Shown: one piece after another, positions 46,914 to 57,370 of the stretch | How positions within the stretch are numbered: position 1 is the first letter of the stretch | How the letters are laid out: every line of letters begins with the position of its first letter | From: Torulaspora globosa | Taxonomy: Eukaryota; Ascomycota; Saccharomycetes; Saccharomycetales; Saccharomycetaceae | Assembly (NCBI RefSeq): GCF_014133895.1 | Contig: NC_050732.1 | Location: 434,001-498,000 of the forward strand | DNA length: 64,000 nucleotides | Direction: 5' to 3' | Program-made: the position numbers and the translations under genes | The notes under the pieces: model-generated | Databases searched by the model: none | What the model was told of the DNA's origin: nothing | What the model saw: only the letters and a program-made list of their open reading frames with translations

Positions 46914-49900
46914 TTAGAAGATCCCTTGATACCATGGGTCAGGCACCATCAGTATATATCGCTCCATGGCCTCTCTAAATCTGTTCTTGTACTGTTTGGG
47001 AGTAACAACAGTCGGCTTTTTGCTACTACTGCCACCAACCAAACCCTTTTCTTTAACCCAGTTCTCCAGTTTCTTATCCCAAGTGAAAGTCCGAATGAAA
47101 TCGATTATGCCTACCGTTAGTGTGTGCCCCTCATTGTCTATCCCAACAACTAGTGAATAATCCATAACATTCATCTTGGCTAGAAATAAAGTGTCATTCC
47201 ATAAAGATGCTCTCAAAAGCTTCTTATCGTATTCTCTAACGTAAATCGGAGACTCATAGATGTATTCGACCATGTTTTCATCCAGCAGCACTTCGTTTTC
47301 CTTCCCGGTTTGTTCGACGTGCCTATTTCGCATGGAGCCCTTCAAGTCAAAAATTCGTGAGATCTTTCTTTCATAAAACAGGTTCTCCATTATGATGACA
47401 TCCATTTTGTAGCTCTTGGAGCCAGATATTGAGCTTTTTACCTGTATCTGATAGAACCCAAAAATCTTGGCTAAAGCTGTAGGTAGGTCATGGAACATTG
47501 CCTGGGCCATGTATTCGAAGTAGCTTGGAGTGAATTTTATGAATGCATCCAACTCGGAATGAGATAGTTCTTTGATGACAAATCGATCATCCAAAGTCTT
47601 GAGAAATCCGCTCCCACTTTTACCGCCACTAGAATCCCATTTGACGCACCTTGAAAGGCTTTGAATAAACTTCTCATGGCAACCGCATATTCTTCTGAAG
47701 GCATCAAAATGCTCAGCAAAAAAAATTTTGCAAGACATCACCGTGAGAGCATCTTCGAATTGGTATCTCAAGTGAACTGCCGTTGATTTCGTCATGATGG
47801 ATTCTAATTTCCCACCCGATTCACTCACAGTTGGCTGTGCTGGAATTTTTGAAGTCTGGGGTTCCATTGAGACGGGGACCTCGCTTGGCGCGTGGGAATT
47901 CGAGAAAGAATCTCTTGATATGTTAAGTTCTTTCTCGATACCAATAGATTCTGATCCATTTGCACTAGTATCAGTGCTGAACTCCGTAGGCGCTGCGCTT
48001 GTAGGCTGCTGCATATTTTCCAAATTTGCCATCTTCTGCTTGTAGTCCGAAGTATTCAAACAGAATGCAATGAGAGAACTAGGCTCATCTTCTCGAATGA
48101 TTACATCGTTGTCCACAAAAATGTGTTCTGTTGGCAGAGTTGGGTAATTTAGTGGCTTCCATAAAGAGGCGGATCTATCAGCCCAAAAGTTGGCGAGCGC
48201 CTTCATCAAAAGTGACTTCTCAGGCTGGTTGTTAGACCCATCTTTGTTGGCGGTAGTTGAAGTGGTGACTGGTGGTAATGGCTCACTTGTATTTATTTCC
48301 TTACCGTCAGTCGAAACAATAATGCTTGGAGTCTCATGTTTCGGGATTTCATGATCTTCCTGTAGGACTTGTTCTCCCCACTGATGTATAGAGTTCTCCA
48401 ACTGGCTTTCAAGTTTCTGTTGCATTTTGTGCTTATTGGAATTACCGGTAACCTTGTCAGTTGTATCTTTGATCCTGGAGTCCTTATATTTCGCTAAATC
48501 ATGCAAAGGCTCATTAACGGCGTCTTTCACATTCTTGTATATTTCAACTATGGGAGTGGAAGTGTGAAGTCTCAATGCTTGGTATTTGTTTTTATTCAAC
48601 TGTACTCTCTCTTTTTCCCGTTGAAGCTCAAATTCCTTCGACAATGCGTCAAAATGCATCTGATCAAAAAAGTTAGCCAGCTGCCCAACTTTCGTGCTAG
48701 TGCTGCGCCGCCTTCCAACGGACGAGGAGTTACTTGTGGTGCTCACGTTCCGTGAGTTTATCAAATTCGAAACAACGCCCTTATCAAAGGATTTATTGAC
48801 AGACAATGGTGCATCGTTCCCATTAAAATGATCATCGCTAGAAACATTAGTGACTGCTGCACTTTCCTCATCATCGCTTACTTTCGCTGCGGAAACCGCT
48901 CCGTCCTCAGGTTTGTCTTGGAGCGGTGGTTTGTCACCAGCTGAAAGCATTGCACGCAATTCCTCCACATCTTGTCCTGTGATTGGAGACTCATTAGAAT
49001 TTGGACATGAAGAATTATCCGATTTTTCAATCTCTTTCTTTGTATTTATCTGCTGTCCCACGTCTTCCTCAGGTTTGAAATCCGAGAATAGTTTCTTCAG
49101 TTGACGAGAAGTAATACGAGTGATATCGGTCTCAGATGGTAAAAATCGCTTACCGAAGTCAGTAAATTCAGAATCCCAACTAACCGCCCTGTCATGAAGC
49201 GTTTTGATGATAAAGTTCAAATGAATATGCTGATCACCGGGTTCTTTTCTGTATAATCTCTCCAGGTCTTGTATGATAAGAGCCTTTTCTTCACCTACCT
49301 TAGACTTCAGCTCCTCGATTGCCGACTGACCAGCTAGAAGTCTGTCTCCAGACATACTATCTAATTTCACACGTTCTAAGCGACTGAGGACGCTATCATA
49401 AAAAGCGTTTATCTTGTCTAAAATCTGGTAGTAAAGCTCAACTTTCATCTTGATATCTTTGTAGGGAGTCCACGTTATTTTGCGTGGTGGAGTCACAAGT
49501 TCATGAACTTCCAAGTCCGAATAGTCAATACGAACAACCAAACCATTAAACCCGAAATATTTAACATGGTCTGTAGCAAAATCATGAATACACTTTCCGA
49601 TTCCCGCCACGCTTTCCTTCTTGCTCCAAAACATTAGTTCCAAATATTTGCCAAAAGAATAGTTCCACGTTTTCTCGCTAACCTGGAGAATCGGAGTTGT
49701 CGCACCACATTTCTTGCAGTAGCTCCAAGTGACAATTATGTCTCTTAGCCGCGGGAGTCGTGCCTGAAATTTCTCGATGAGTACATCCACCTTACCTGAG
49801 CCATGAACATAACTTCTATAATGATCAATCAGCTCACCGCCACAACCTTGGCGGCATGGGTAGAACGCCGTTGCAACGACATTCTCAATAAACTGCCCGA

Positions 49901-52900
49901 TTGATATGTCACTGTCCCAGAAGTAATCTATTGTGACAAGCTGAGGTCCAATGCAAGGAGTGGCCGTCTTTGTCGAGACCATTGAATATAACAACGTAAT
50001 ACATTGGTGAGACCCTGTCCCTAGCATATTACGTGATTGCGCATAGGAAACCTCCCATTGTCTATTTTTCCGTTGAAATTGCAACTCTAAGTAACTCAGC
50101 TCTTTTTCATGAACAAAATTTACCAGATAGTTGCAATCCTTCTTGGTCAATGTCGAAATCAGAGACTGTGATTCAGCACCAAATATCTTGGCTGTTTCCT
50201 CATCTAATCCTAGCTTCGCAAATTCTTTCCGTTTTCTGATCAATTCCTGTTCCAGTTCTCGAGCCCTTTTAAGAAGAAAAGGGATGGGGAATTCAACTGA
50301 GGGCGAGGTTGTCAGAATCCTCCCTCTAAATTTTTCCATGAATTCACTAAAGTATCCGACCAACTTCTCCTGTTGTTGGGCGCGTCTTCCTTCGAGATAG
50401 TGATTAGTAGAAAGTTTGAGGAAATTATCATTGAATAGTGCACTTTCCAATTTCAAAGAAAAAACGACATAAACCATAAATTCGGAGACATCCTTGAGCT
50501 TCCGCAATATCTCCTCGTTTTCGCCTCTCAACAAGACGGTACCACCTAGCTCGCGGTTGCAACCGCGAATGAAAGTGTAGGTTTTACTTACATTCTGGTA
50601 GATGAACGATTTGACTTCAAACCTTTCACAAGCGCCCATTTTTATATTTCCCGCAAGTTTATCCACAGAAATAGCAATATCAGCCTCCGTCAGTTTGGCG
50701 ATACGCTCAATAACCTGCGGCTTCAAATTGAATTGAACCACAACTCCTTCTTTGGTTAAGAGCTCCATTGCATATCCACTAACGTTTGCACCGACAAGTA
50801 AAACGTTCGGACCAAGAGACGTCAACCGCGCCACAAGCTTATCGAGATATTCTTTTTCTTGTGCCATGACCGTCTTAAGGCTTAAAAAATGGTTCTCATT
50901 TCTCTGATATTCTAGCGGAAACATAATTAGCAGGATACGGGGACTGTCCAAAATTCTTGGCATCAATTTGCAAGGTAAGGCCTTCGAAAAGACTATCCCA
51001 TTTATATATTCAGATGACTCAAAATTACCTCCAGGAATTCTTTTAATTTTGACGTAGTTTTGGCGAAAATCAAGAGTACCAGAATCTCTAGCGTTAAGTC
51101 TAATAGCCTGAATCTTGAGAAAAAATTCCTTCAGCAATTCTTTCCATTCATTCTTGCCATCAAGATTCTGATCATTCAAAACCTGATCCAATAGCGCCTC
51201 CATATGCAAAGATGAAACTTCGCTCAGTTCATTCTTACCTTCCGGCGTCACAATGCTTGGGCTTGAGACTCTTTTCCAGGAACCATTAAGACCTATCTTA
51301 CCTTTCGGTTTTTGTATTGTATTTGCTTCGTTCGAAAAAGGTGCAAACGCTTTGTCCTCGTTGACAATGGAAATTAGATTGGGCGTACTATTGTTGAAAA
51401 GGTCCCAGCCGCTATGGAACGAGTGCGATTTAGTGAGGTTAGGTTTACTTTTGCTCTTGCGTCTAAAACGCATCCTTTGCAGGGATGCTTCGGCCCTTTG
51501 AAATGACTTAGTAGATGTTCGCATCGATCTAATTGGATTGCTAGACTGCATGGTATCGTTTAAGGCGGAATATATTGACATAGAACCTTCATCTTCTGAC
51601 GTATCGTCGTCCGGCGACGAATTTGACTCCTTAGAATCGCTTTGCTGCCTTTGTAAAGGATTTTCCCTTCGAGCACTCGATATCGAGCCACGATGTGCAC
51701 CTTTTCTATAATTGAACTCGAATTTATAGTTTTTGCTATCCACATTCCCGATTATGTTGTTGGCATTACCGGTAGTTGCTGCTTTTTCTAAAGTTGGACG
51801 GTTGTTCCCAACGTAGTTGAATAATGATCTTCTCAGCGAATGTTTACTTGGCTTACCATTCGATTTGCTAGGTGACGGACGAGTTGCTGCATGATTATTA
51901 TCAAAAGAGGAGAGCATGTCAACGTCCTTTATGGTATACCTATCTCTTAAGCCATGCCCGGAGCTCATAATACTATCATGATGCCACTGATCAGTTAGTG
52001 TATTGCTGACCGGAAAGGATATTTCCAGCGATTCTCCCTGTCTCGTCGCTGGTATGGCCATTTTTGGAGGCGGAGGCGGGGTGGAGACAAGAAGTCTGGA
52101 ATCACCCTCTGCAGTTGTGATCACACTTTGAGCGTCTGCGTCATCATCAAATGGAATATCATCTTGATTATGAGAGCAGATTACAGGATCGCCAGCAGCA
52201 CATTCATGGTCGCCAAGATGTTGACTCGGCAACTTTTCATGAGCAGCAAAAATGTAGCGATCATCAGAATTGCGGTAATGGCTAGCCTGATCAACAGCAG
52301 ACTCTTCATCACTTGAATCCTCGTAGTTGTTAGCATGCTCATAGCAGTGATTACAAACTCTCATTGTCCCATCAGAGCCAAATCTCTCGCCAGATACAGA
52401 GAACGTACAGCTATTGCAAAATATCTGTCCGCAGATTCTGCAGTGATGCCTCCTCCGAAAAGTGTTGAAGCTCTTCCCGCATGTAAAACATTCCTTGGCG
52501 CTATCGTCTTTCATCCAATACTCCTTCGAGATAACGCTCTTGGTGTTCTTCTGATTCTTCTTCCGGTTGTGATAAAATCCAAACAAAAAGCTTCTAGACA
52601 GAGATGCTGTCATGGAAGAAGAGCCACTTTTCATCGAGAGAGCATCTTCATTATCACGGTAATGCTGTCTCATGCTGTTTGTTGGATTCCTGATAGGGAT
52701 AGCCGTGACTGTGGATTTTGACTCATAAATACTAGAACGTTTAGCTCTAGCATTACTGTCAAGTGAGAAGGTAAGAGATCTTCCCTGAGCCAACGCTGGC
52801 CCAGAATGCCTGTGTAAAGTAGTCTTATTTGGCTCATGAGAGACAGCAGTTGTATCCTTGTTCTCGACTGGCTCCAGCTGGCTCAATTCATCAATATCGG

Positions 52901-53087
52901 TGGAACTCTCGGAGCGAACCTGCTCGATCGTAGCGTTGCTGTTCGGAGAAAACTGTTCAGTACCTATATTCATCTGCAACGGCACTGAAAGATCACTCAT
53001 CACAGGATTAGTGTCTAGATCCGTCGTAGTTTTCGGAATCAAGGCATCTGTAGCCAAGAACTCTGGTTTATCGATTGCTCCTTTCAT
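46914..53087 (-). CDS. FAB1: PI3P 5-kinase Fab1 (PIKfyve)
   Basis: This 2057-residue lipid kinase (S. cerevisiae 2278) makes PI(3,5)P2 on the vacuole and endosomes. A FYVE zinc finger lies at about 190-252, with RRHHCR at 212-217. A TCP-1/CCT-like domain (about 640-900), a cysteine-rich Fab1-specific region (about 1050-1230) and a C-terminal PIP kinase domain (about 1790-2050) follow. Kinase motifs are FDLKGSMRNR, MDYSLVVGID at 1975-1984 and IIDFIRTFTWDKK. The linker segments are disordered and Ser/Asn-rich, accounting for the length difference. The start is ATG 53087. Confidence 0.97.
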   Translation of the reverse strand: MKGAIDKPEFLATDALIPKTTTDLDTNPVMSDLSVPLQMNIGTEQFSPNSNATIEQVRSESSTDIDELSQLEPVENKDTTAVSHEPNKTTLHRHSGPALAQGRSLTFSLDSNARAKRSSIYESKSTVTAIPIRNPTNSMRQHYRDNEDALSMKSGSSSMTASLSRSFLFGFYHNRKKNQKNTKSVISKEYWMKDDSAKECFTCGKSFNTFRRRHHCRICGQIFCNSCTFSVSGERFGSDGTMRVCNHCYEHANNYEDSSDEESAVDQASHYRNSDDRYIFAAHEKLPSQHLGDHECAAGDPVICSHNQDDIPFDDDADAQSVITTAEGDSRLLVSTPPPPPKMAIPATRQGESLEISFPVSNTLTDQWHHDSIMSSGHGLRDRYTIKDVDMLSSFDNNHAATRPSPSKSNGKPSKHSLRRSLFNYVGNNRPTLEKAATTGNANNIIGNVDSKNYKFEFNYRKGAHRGSISSARRENPLQRQQSDSKESNSSPDDDTSEDEGSMSIYSALNDTMQSSNPIRSMRTSTKSFQRAEASLQRMRFRRKSKSKPNLTKSHSFHSGWDLFNNSTPNLISIVNEDKAFAPFSNEANTIQKPKGKIGLNGSWKRVSSPSIVTPEGKNELSEVSSLHMEALLDQVLNDQNLDGKNEWKELLKEFFLKIQAIRLNARDSGTLDFRQNYVKIKRIPGGNFESSEYINGIVFSKALPCKLMPRILDSPRILLIMFPLEYQRNENHFLSLKTVMAQEKEYLDKLVARLTSLGPNVLLVGANVSGYAMELLTKEGVVVQFNLKPQVIERIAKLTEADIAISVDKLAGNIKMGACERFEVKSFIYQNVSKTYTFIRGCNRELGGTVLLRGENEEILRKLKDVSEFMVYVVFSLKLESALFNDNFLKLSTNHYLEGRRAQQQEKLVGYFSEFMEKFRGRILTTSPSVEFPIPFLLKRARELEQELIRKRKEFAKLGLDEETAKIFGAESQSLISTLTKKDCNYLVNFVHEKELSYLELQFQRKNRQWEVSYAQSRNMLGTGSHQCITLLYSMVSTKTATPCIGPQLVTIDYFWDSDISIGQFIENVVATAFYPCRQGCGGELIDHYRSYVHGSGKVDVLIEKFQARLPRLRDIIVTWSYCKKCGATTPILQVSEKTWNYSFGKYLELMFWSKKESVAGIGKCIHDFATDHVKYFGFNGLVVRIDYSDLEVHELVTPPRKITWTPYKDIKMKVELYYQILDKINAFYDSVLSRLERVKLDSMSGDRLLAGQSAIEELKSKVGEEKALIIQDLERLYRKEPGDQHIHLNFIIKTLHDRAVSWDSEFTDFGKRFLPSETDITRITSRQLKKLFSDFKPEEDVGQQINTKKEIEKSDNSSCPNSNESPITGQDVEELRAMLSAGDKPPLQDKPEDGAVSAAKVSDDEESAAVTNVSSDDHFNGNDAPLSVNKSFDKGVVSNLINSRNVSTTSNSSSVGRRRSTSTKVGQLANFFDQMHFDALSKEFELQREKERVQLNKNKYQALRLHTSTPIVEIYKNVKDAVNEPLHDLAKYKDSRIKDTTDKVTGNSNKHKMQQKLESQLENSIHQWGEQVLQEDHEIPKHETPSIIVSTDGKEINTSEPLPPVTTSTTANKDGSNNQPEKSLLMKALANFWADRSASLWKPLNYPTLPTEHIFVDNDVIIREDEPSSLIAFCLNTSDYKQKMANLENMQQPTSAAPTEFSTDTSANGSESIGIEKELNISRDSFSNSHAPSEVPVSMEPQTSKIPAQPTVSESGGKLESIMTKSTAVHLRYQFEDALTVMSCKIFFAEHFDAFRRICGCHEKFIQSLSRCVKWDSSGGKSGSGFLKTLDDRFVIKELSHSELDAFIKFTPSYFEYMAQAMFHDLPTALAKIFGFYQIQVKSSISGSKSYKMDVIIMENLFYERKISRIFDLKGSMRNRHVEQTGKENEVLLDENMVEYIYESPIYVREYDKKLLRASLWNDTLFLAKMNVMDYSLVVGIDNEGHTLTVGIIDFIRTFTWDKKLENWVKEKGLVGGSSSKKPTVVTPKQYKNRFREAMERYILMVPDPWYQGIF

Positions 53088-53487
53088 ATCATCAACGAAT
53101 CCCAGTACCTGAAGCTTAACCAGTCAATCATGCAGTGATTTCAGGGCAGCCGTGCTGTCTTCGAAGTCTATCTTACAATTATTCGATGTGTATATGTCTA
53201 GATGATCAACGCTTAAGAAAGGTTCTACTAATGTAAGCTATCACGTGAAAGCAGCTTATTTGACCTTACAAGCTATATACCGCCTTATTTGCCTCCTAGG
53301 AGTCTTTATAGCCCACTATTGCCGGATCAACTGGCTTCCTTTGGTCTATGCCTTTACTGTGCCATCTTGTTAGCCGTCGCGACAGTAACCACAGTAACGA
53401 CACAATAAAAAGACCGATGCAAAATATCTACAAAATAGAGAAGGTAGCAGTGGCCCAGCTTTCAACTGTGGGAATTCGGCTTCCACC
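53088..53487. other. Divergent promoter region FAB1-YFR018C (400 bp)
   Basis: It holds a palindromic Cbf1/E-box TCACGTGA (53241-53248) and a TATATA stretch near 53274. No gene was recognised. Confidence 0.5.
53241..53248. promoter_or_regulatory. Cbf1-type E-box TCACGTGA
   Basis: This is an exact 8-bp palindromic Cbf1 site between FAB1 and the cyclase-like gene. It is not part of a centromere: no AT-rich CDEII or CDEIII follows. Confidence 0.5.
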
Positions 53488-54447
53488 ATGCTAATTTTGC
53501 TTGCTCTGGTTTCCGCTTGGATAGCTTTGGCTCAAGAACTGAGCTTCGCAGAGTTCCACAAGAATAATTTAAGGAATAGTCTATCGGTAGCGGAACAGAG
53601 TGCGAGTAATCTATTGAGACACTTCAACGGAACTCGAGTGCCTGGAAGTAAAGAATCCAAGGAGATGCAGGATTTCATCAAAAAGTACTTCCGAGATGTG
53701 CTGAATAATGATTGGTCTGTGGAGACAGATTCGTTCGAGGAAAACGGCTTTAATTTCACAAACCTGGTCTTCACTCCGATGCACGGTGAGTCCTATCTGG
53801 TAATTGCAGCTCATTATGATACCAAAATCGATCCGCCTGGCTTTATTGGGGCCATGGACAGTGGTGCATCGTGCGCCGTACTTCTCTATGTCGCAAAATT
53901 CATAGATCACATTTTGACAGTCGATAAGGATCTGCTCGAGCCGCTGCTGCTAGGCAGTCAAGTTGGGCTCAAAATCGTATTTTTCGATGGAGAAGAAGCC
54001 ATTAACCAATGGGGCCCATACGATTCGATTTACGGCTCCAAACACTTAGCTAGGAAATGGGAGAAACTGGGGATATTGAACAGCATAGACCTATTTGTGC
54101 TTATGGATCTGCTGGGTAGTAAGGAGCAGCAGCCAGTTCATAGTTATTATCGATCCTCTCATCGCCATTACGCAGCTTTAAGTCAGATCGAAGATTGGAT
54201 CGGTGGAACACAGACCAAATGGTTAGACCCTGCAGAAAGAAAATATGTGCAACTGAACGATCCAATTATTGACGACGACCATAGGCCGTTCTATGAAGCC
54301 GGTGTTTCTATCTTGCATCTAATACCGTTCCCATTTCCTGCAACATGGCATACGCTTGATGACGATTTCGACAACCTAGACGAGGGAAGTATTCAGAAGT
54401 GGGCTCTCATGATGAGCCAATTTGTGCTCGATTTCCTCCGGTACTAG
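53488..54447 (+). CDS. Secreted glutaminyl-cyclase-like M28 metallo-protein (YFR018C type)
   Basis: This 319-residue protein belongs to the glutaminyl-peptide cyclotransferase branch of the M28 zinc peptidases. The N-terminal 16 residues (MLILLALVSAWIALAQ) form a signal peptide. Zinc-site features are AAHYDTKIDPPGFIGAMDSG (Asp), FFDGEEA (Glu) and ATWHTLDDD (His). Yeast YFR018C (363 residues) is uncharacterised, so pyroglutamate formation is inferred from the family. The start is ATG 53488. It is divergent from FAB1, as YFR018C is from FAB1 in S. cerevisiae. Confidence 0.88.
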   Translation: MLILLALVSAWIALAQELSFAEFHKNNLRNSLSVAEQSASNLLRHFNGTRVPGSKESKEMQDFIKKYFRDVLNNDWSVETDSFEENGFNFTNLVFTPMHGESYLVIAAHYDTKIDPPGFIGAMDSGASCAVLLYVAKFIDHILTVDKDLLEPLLLGSQVGLKIVFFDGEEAINQWGPYDSIYGSKHLARKWEKLGILNSIDLFVLMDLLGSKEQQPVHSYYRSSHRHYAALSQIEDWIGGTQTKWLDPAERKYVQLNDPIIDDDHRPFYEAGVSILHLIPFPFPATWHTLDDDFDNLDEGSIQKWALMMSQFVLDFLRY

Positions 54448-54494
54448 TATAGCTCATATACGTATTAGCATCTTCATGCAATGTATACAGTACA

Positions 54495-54500
54495 ACGCGT
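54495..54500. promoter_or_regulatory. Single MluI box before LAG2
   Basis: ACGCGT lies 60 bp upstream of the LAG2 ATG. It is a single copy, so weak evidence for cell-cycle control. Confidence 0.35.
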
Positions 54501-54559
54501 TTACATGTACAGCTTGAGTTCTTCAGACACACCTTAACGTCTAAGGCAAAACGAGTATC

Positions 54560-56383
54560 ATGCTCGTTAAAGCGTTGGTTGAACAGTATCTGAACGCTAC
54601 TGACAATGATTTGAGATACATGGTGTTGAGGCAGGATCTAACGATCTGCGAGCCGGTTCAGGATGCTGATCTGCTGGTCAAAAAGATACTGCTGCCAGTC
54701 TTACTGGAAGAAACGGACCCTGAGATAGTTGAGCTAGTATCGTCACAAGTGTATCCGCAGATGACCTTGAAATGTATTGAGAAAATGAACGAAGCGGGTA
54801 CGGTTCTCGAATCGCAGTGGTTTGATGGTCTGATCATTGAGCCTCTGTTCGAGCAAATAGAATCTAAGAGGACCAGTTTTATCGTCCAGACAATTCGAAA
54901 TGTTTTCAAGGTAGTCGAAGGAGATGGCAAGAAGGTGGCTTCCTCTACAGAAAGATACATGAGACGACTGATCGCACAGATGAAGGGCAAGAAAGGTGAG
55001 AGAAGAAATACGGTTCTCTACTGGGACACTTTGGATCTTATGATTTCAGCTTACTATGATTCCGTTACAAGGATGTCCTTTGAAGTGTTGAGTGACATCT
55101 TTGACATGTACGAAGACCGATCCGACAACACTACAAATGCAGCGTTGATCAACAGTATCAAAGCCGCAACCTCGAGCGCGGTCACTAAACTGCTTGAGCG
55201 AGAAATCAGCGACGGCCTGCTTGAGACTATCTCAAGCGTGTGGTGGCAGTTCCATTCGGTGGCCAGCCGCCTTTTCGAGCACAGATTGATCCCTTCGTTG
55301 CATGCCAAAGCGTCCGAGCCACTCATGCTGGCTCTCCAGACGATTTGGAACTTCCGGCCGTTCTACCAGGTTCCTAGTGTCGAGCACAGCCGCCCCACCC
55401 TGAGCGATAAGGCTATGGCAGAGCTTCAGTCTGCGGTCGCTGGCTTGTTGAACCGAGCTTCAGCAAGTGACTCGAACAAAGAGGCGCCATCATCAATGCA
55501 ACAAGAGCTCATTATCGAAGACACCGAAATAGATGATGAGCAGCAGGCATATCTGGACCAACTGCAAGCTGACGATGACCTGCAGTTCGACGAGCTGGAC
55601 GACGATCCCTCAACTTCCGCCGACGAATACAACTACGAACAAATTACAGAAAAATGTTCAGCCATCCTGAAGTCTCTGCATAGCGATCCTCCGGAGCCCT
55701 GTTCACACGGCAATCTTCTTCCAAGTCTCGACGACGTCAAAGTAAGTGCCCTGTCCACCGAAAAAGACATCCAAGACGTTTCCCGCACCGCTTGGGCCGT
55801 CCTCGAGACAGAAACTGCGCTGCCAGCGCTTCTGCTCTCAGTCGACGTCCTGGGCCAAATATTGCAGAACAACCTGGCTGAAATCGACTGCTCAAGAACC
55901 TGTGAATCGCTTCTCCTGCACATGAAGCAGAACAAGTCCTTCCTACAAACGATAAAAGTCGGCAACATGACTCAAACAATAGACGAAGGGTCCACATTCA
56001 GGACCATGGTCTATTCTACCATGCTACAAATCGTCACGACCCGCTCAGTAGACTACCCTGTCTGCTGCAAGGTTCTCATCGAAGCTCTTTCGCGCGGTGT
56101 AAGAGACTCTGATTGCACGATCAACCAGCTTTCCATAAGGATCATTGAGGCTTTACTACAGGCGAACTACGAAGCCATCAGAGGCATTGATCCCGAGTGG
56201 TACAACCTCACGCTACTGCCAAGAGTGGCTGAGATCGCAACCAAAGTCTCCAAGAAGCTACAATCGCGCAGCGAAGGACGCCAGGACCGAGCACAGCATC
56301 CTGCTGCCACTGCAGAAACTGTGATCGACATCGTGGATCGCCTACACTGCCTCTTCGACCGTCAGTATCCAGCCATCGCATAA
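54560..56383 (+). CDS. LAG2: CAND1-like cullin regulator Lag2
   Basis: This 607-residue protein (S. cerevisiae 660) is built of HEAT-like helical repeats interrupted by an acidic loop (about 320-355, IEDTEIDDEQQ and DDDLQFDELDDD). Lag2 binds Cdc53-Hrt1 and opposes its Rub1 modification, so it controls SCF ligase assembly. Identification rests on overall helical pattern, size and neighbours: IGD1/YOL024W, IFM1 and TSR4 follow as in YOL022-025. The start is ATG 54560, 113 bp after the previous stop. Confidence 0.8.
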   Translation: MLVKALVEQYLNATDNDLRYMVLRQDLTICEPVQDADLLVKKILLPVLLEETDPEIVELVSSQVYPQMTLKCIEKMNEAGTVLESQWFDGLIIEPLFEQIESKRTSFIVQTIRNVFKVVEGDGKKVASSTERYMRRLIAQMKGKKGERRNTVLYWDTLDLMISAYYDSVTRMSFEVLSDIFDMYEDRSDNTTNAALINSIKAATSSAVTKLLEREISDGLLETISSVWWQFHSVASRLFEHRLIPSLHAKASEPLMLALQTIWNFRPFYQVPSVEHSRPTLSDKAMAELQSAVAGLLNRASASDSNKEAPSSMQQELIIEDTEIDDEQQAYLDQLQADDDLQFDELDDDPSTSADEYNYEQITEKCSAILKSLHSDPPEPCSHGNLLPSLDDVKVSALSTEKDIQDVSRTAWAVLETETALPALLLSVDVLGQILQNNLAEIDCSRTCESLLLHMKQNKSFLQTIKVGNMTQTIDEGSTFRTMVYSTMLQIVTTRSVDYPVCCKVLIEALSRGVRDSDCTINQLSIRIIEALLQANYEAIRGIDPEWYNLTLLPRVAEIATKVSKKLQSRSEGRQDRAQHPAATAETVIDIVDRLHCLFDRQYPAIA

Positions 56384-56414
56384 CGTGATTGCAGCCGTTG
56401 GAAACGAGTCTGCA

Positions 56415-56419
56415 AGGGG
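56415..56419 (+). promoter_or_regulatory. Stress response element (STRE) upstream of IGD1
   Basis: AGGGG core for Msn2/Msn4; a second copy lies at 56447-56451 and a TATATA at 56539-56544, in the 235-bp LAG2-IGD1 gap. This fits a stress-induced glycogen gene. Confidence 0.45.
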
Positions 56420-56618
56420 CCTACTCCCAAGGATCCTACATTACGGAGGGGGTTACCTTGTAGCGATATAGCGATGTGCTGGCACCGCTGAGGCACTGTC
56501 AGTAACGGGGTCCTTTGGTGACGACGGGATCAAGAGTCTATATAGGGATCAGGCTTAACAACTTGGCTTTGAGGTTGGCATACTGGAACTACTTCCCTAT
56601 CATAAGTTGCCAAAAAAA

Positions 56619-57152
56619 ATGTCAGCTACACACCTTAATACTACAAAGAATCATCGATCATATGCCCAATCTACAGATTTCCTGAACTTGGAGGAACCAC
56701 CAGCAGCTAAGGAAAGTCCCAGTGGGTCCCAGTTTTGCCTAGCAGATTTCAATGATGCCAACGACAAGATTTGTGCAGGAGACAGCAGCTACACACGTAA
56801 TTACGAACAGGACCTCAGACAGGCCCGACTGCTGAATGAGGATGATACCGTTGCTAGACCGCCAATTGGGGAGCCCGTTAGGCGGAGATCCACTAACTAC
56901 GTCGATGCTTTGCGGGAGAAGGCCAGAAGTCAGGCTCGGAAGCAGGATCGTGCGCCTTCGCAAGATCAACCTCCCGTGTTCAAACCCTCTTACACGACTG
57001 GGAAGCAGGAAATTCCTTCAGAAGCACAAGAGGAATATAATGAGCGAACAGAAGGGTCCATACCACAGCTAGAACACAGGAAATCATCTTTTGAGTATGA
57101 AGATTTTAAGAAGGATGTTTATGACAGACTGAACATGTTTGACAAAGAATAG
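56619..57152 (+). CDS. IGD1: Igd1/YOL024W-family protein, glycogen debranching inhibitor
   Basis: This 177-residue hydrophilic protein is probably disordered. In S. cerevisiae IGD1 (YFR017C, inhibits Gdb1 glycogen debranching) and YOL024W are duplicates; this single gene sits between LAG2 (YOL025W) and IFM1 (YOL023W) and close to YFR018C, fitting the ancestor of both. Visible blocks are RRRSTNYVDALREKARSQ in the middle and a C-terminal FEYEDFKKDVYDRLNMFDKE. The start is ATG 56619; the frame upstream begins only at TTG. STREs and a TATA box lie upstream. Confidence 0.8.
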   Translation: MSATHLNTTKNHRSYAQSTDFLNLEEPPAAKESPSGSQFCLADFNDANDKICAGDSSYTRNYEQDLRQARLLNEDDTVARPPIGEPVRRRSTNYVDALREKARSQARKQDRAPSQDQPPVFKPSYTTGKQEIPSEAQEEYNERTEGSIPQLEHRKSSFEYEDFKKDVYDRLNMFDKE

Positions 57153-57370
57153 AAGTCCGATCGACTAAGACCAGGACAGCACTTATTTATTTATTTGCCA
57201 ATATAGCTAAATTAAAAATGTTACGGTACCCTGGGACTCCAGCTCTTGCCTCTCTATCCTTTTAAGCGATGCTAGCTAATGTTCTTTATAAGAATCCAGC
57301 ACTTTTTCAGAAGTATATATACCATTAGAAAAGGTTGAGGAAAGAGGACAGTAGGAAGGTGACCAAGGGC

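Noticed and set aside
53221..53340. Possible centromere (TCACGTGA as CDEI)
   Set aside because: The following 80-90 bp is not AT-rich and there is no CCGAA-containing CDEIII; it is better read as an ordinary Cbf1 promoter site.
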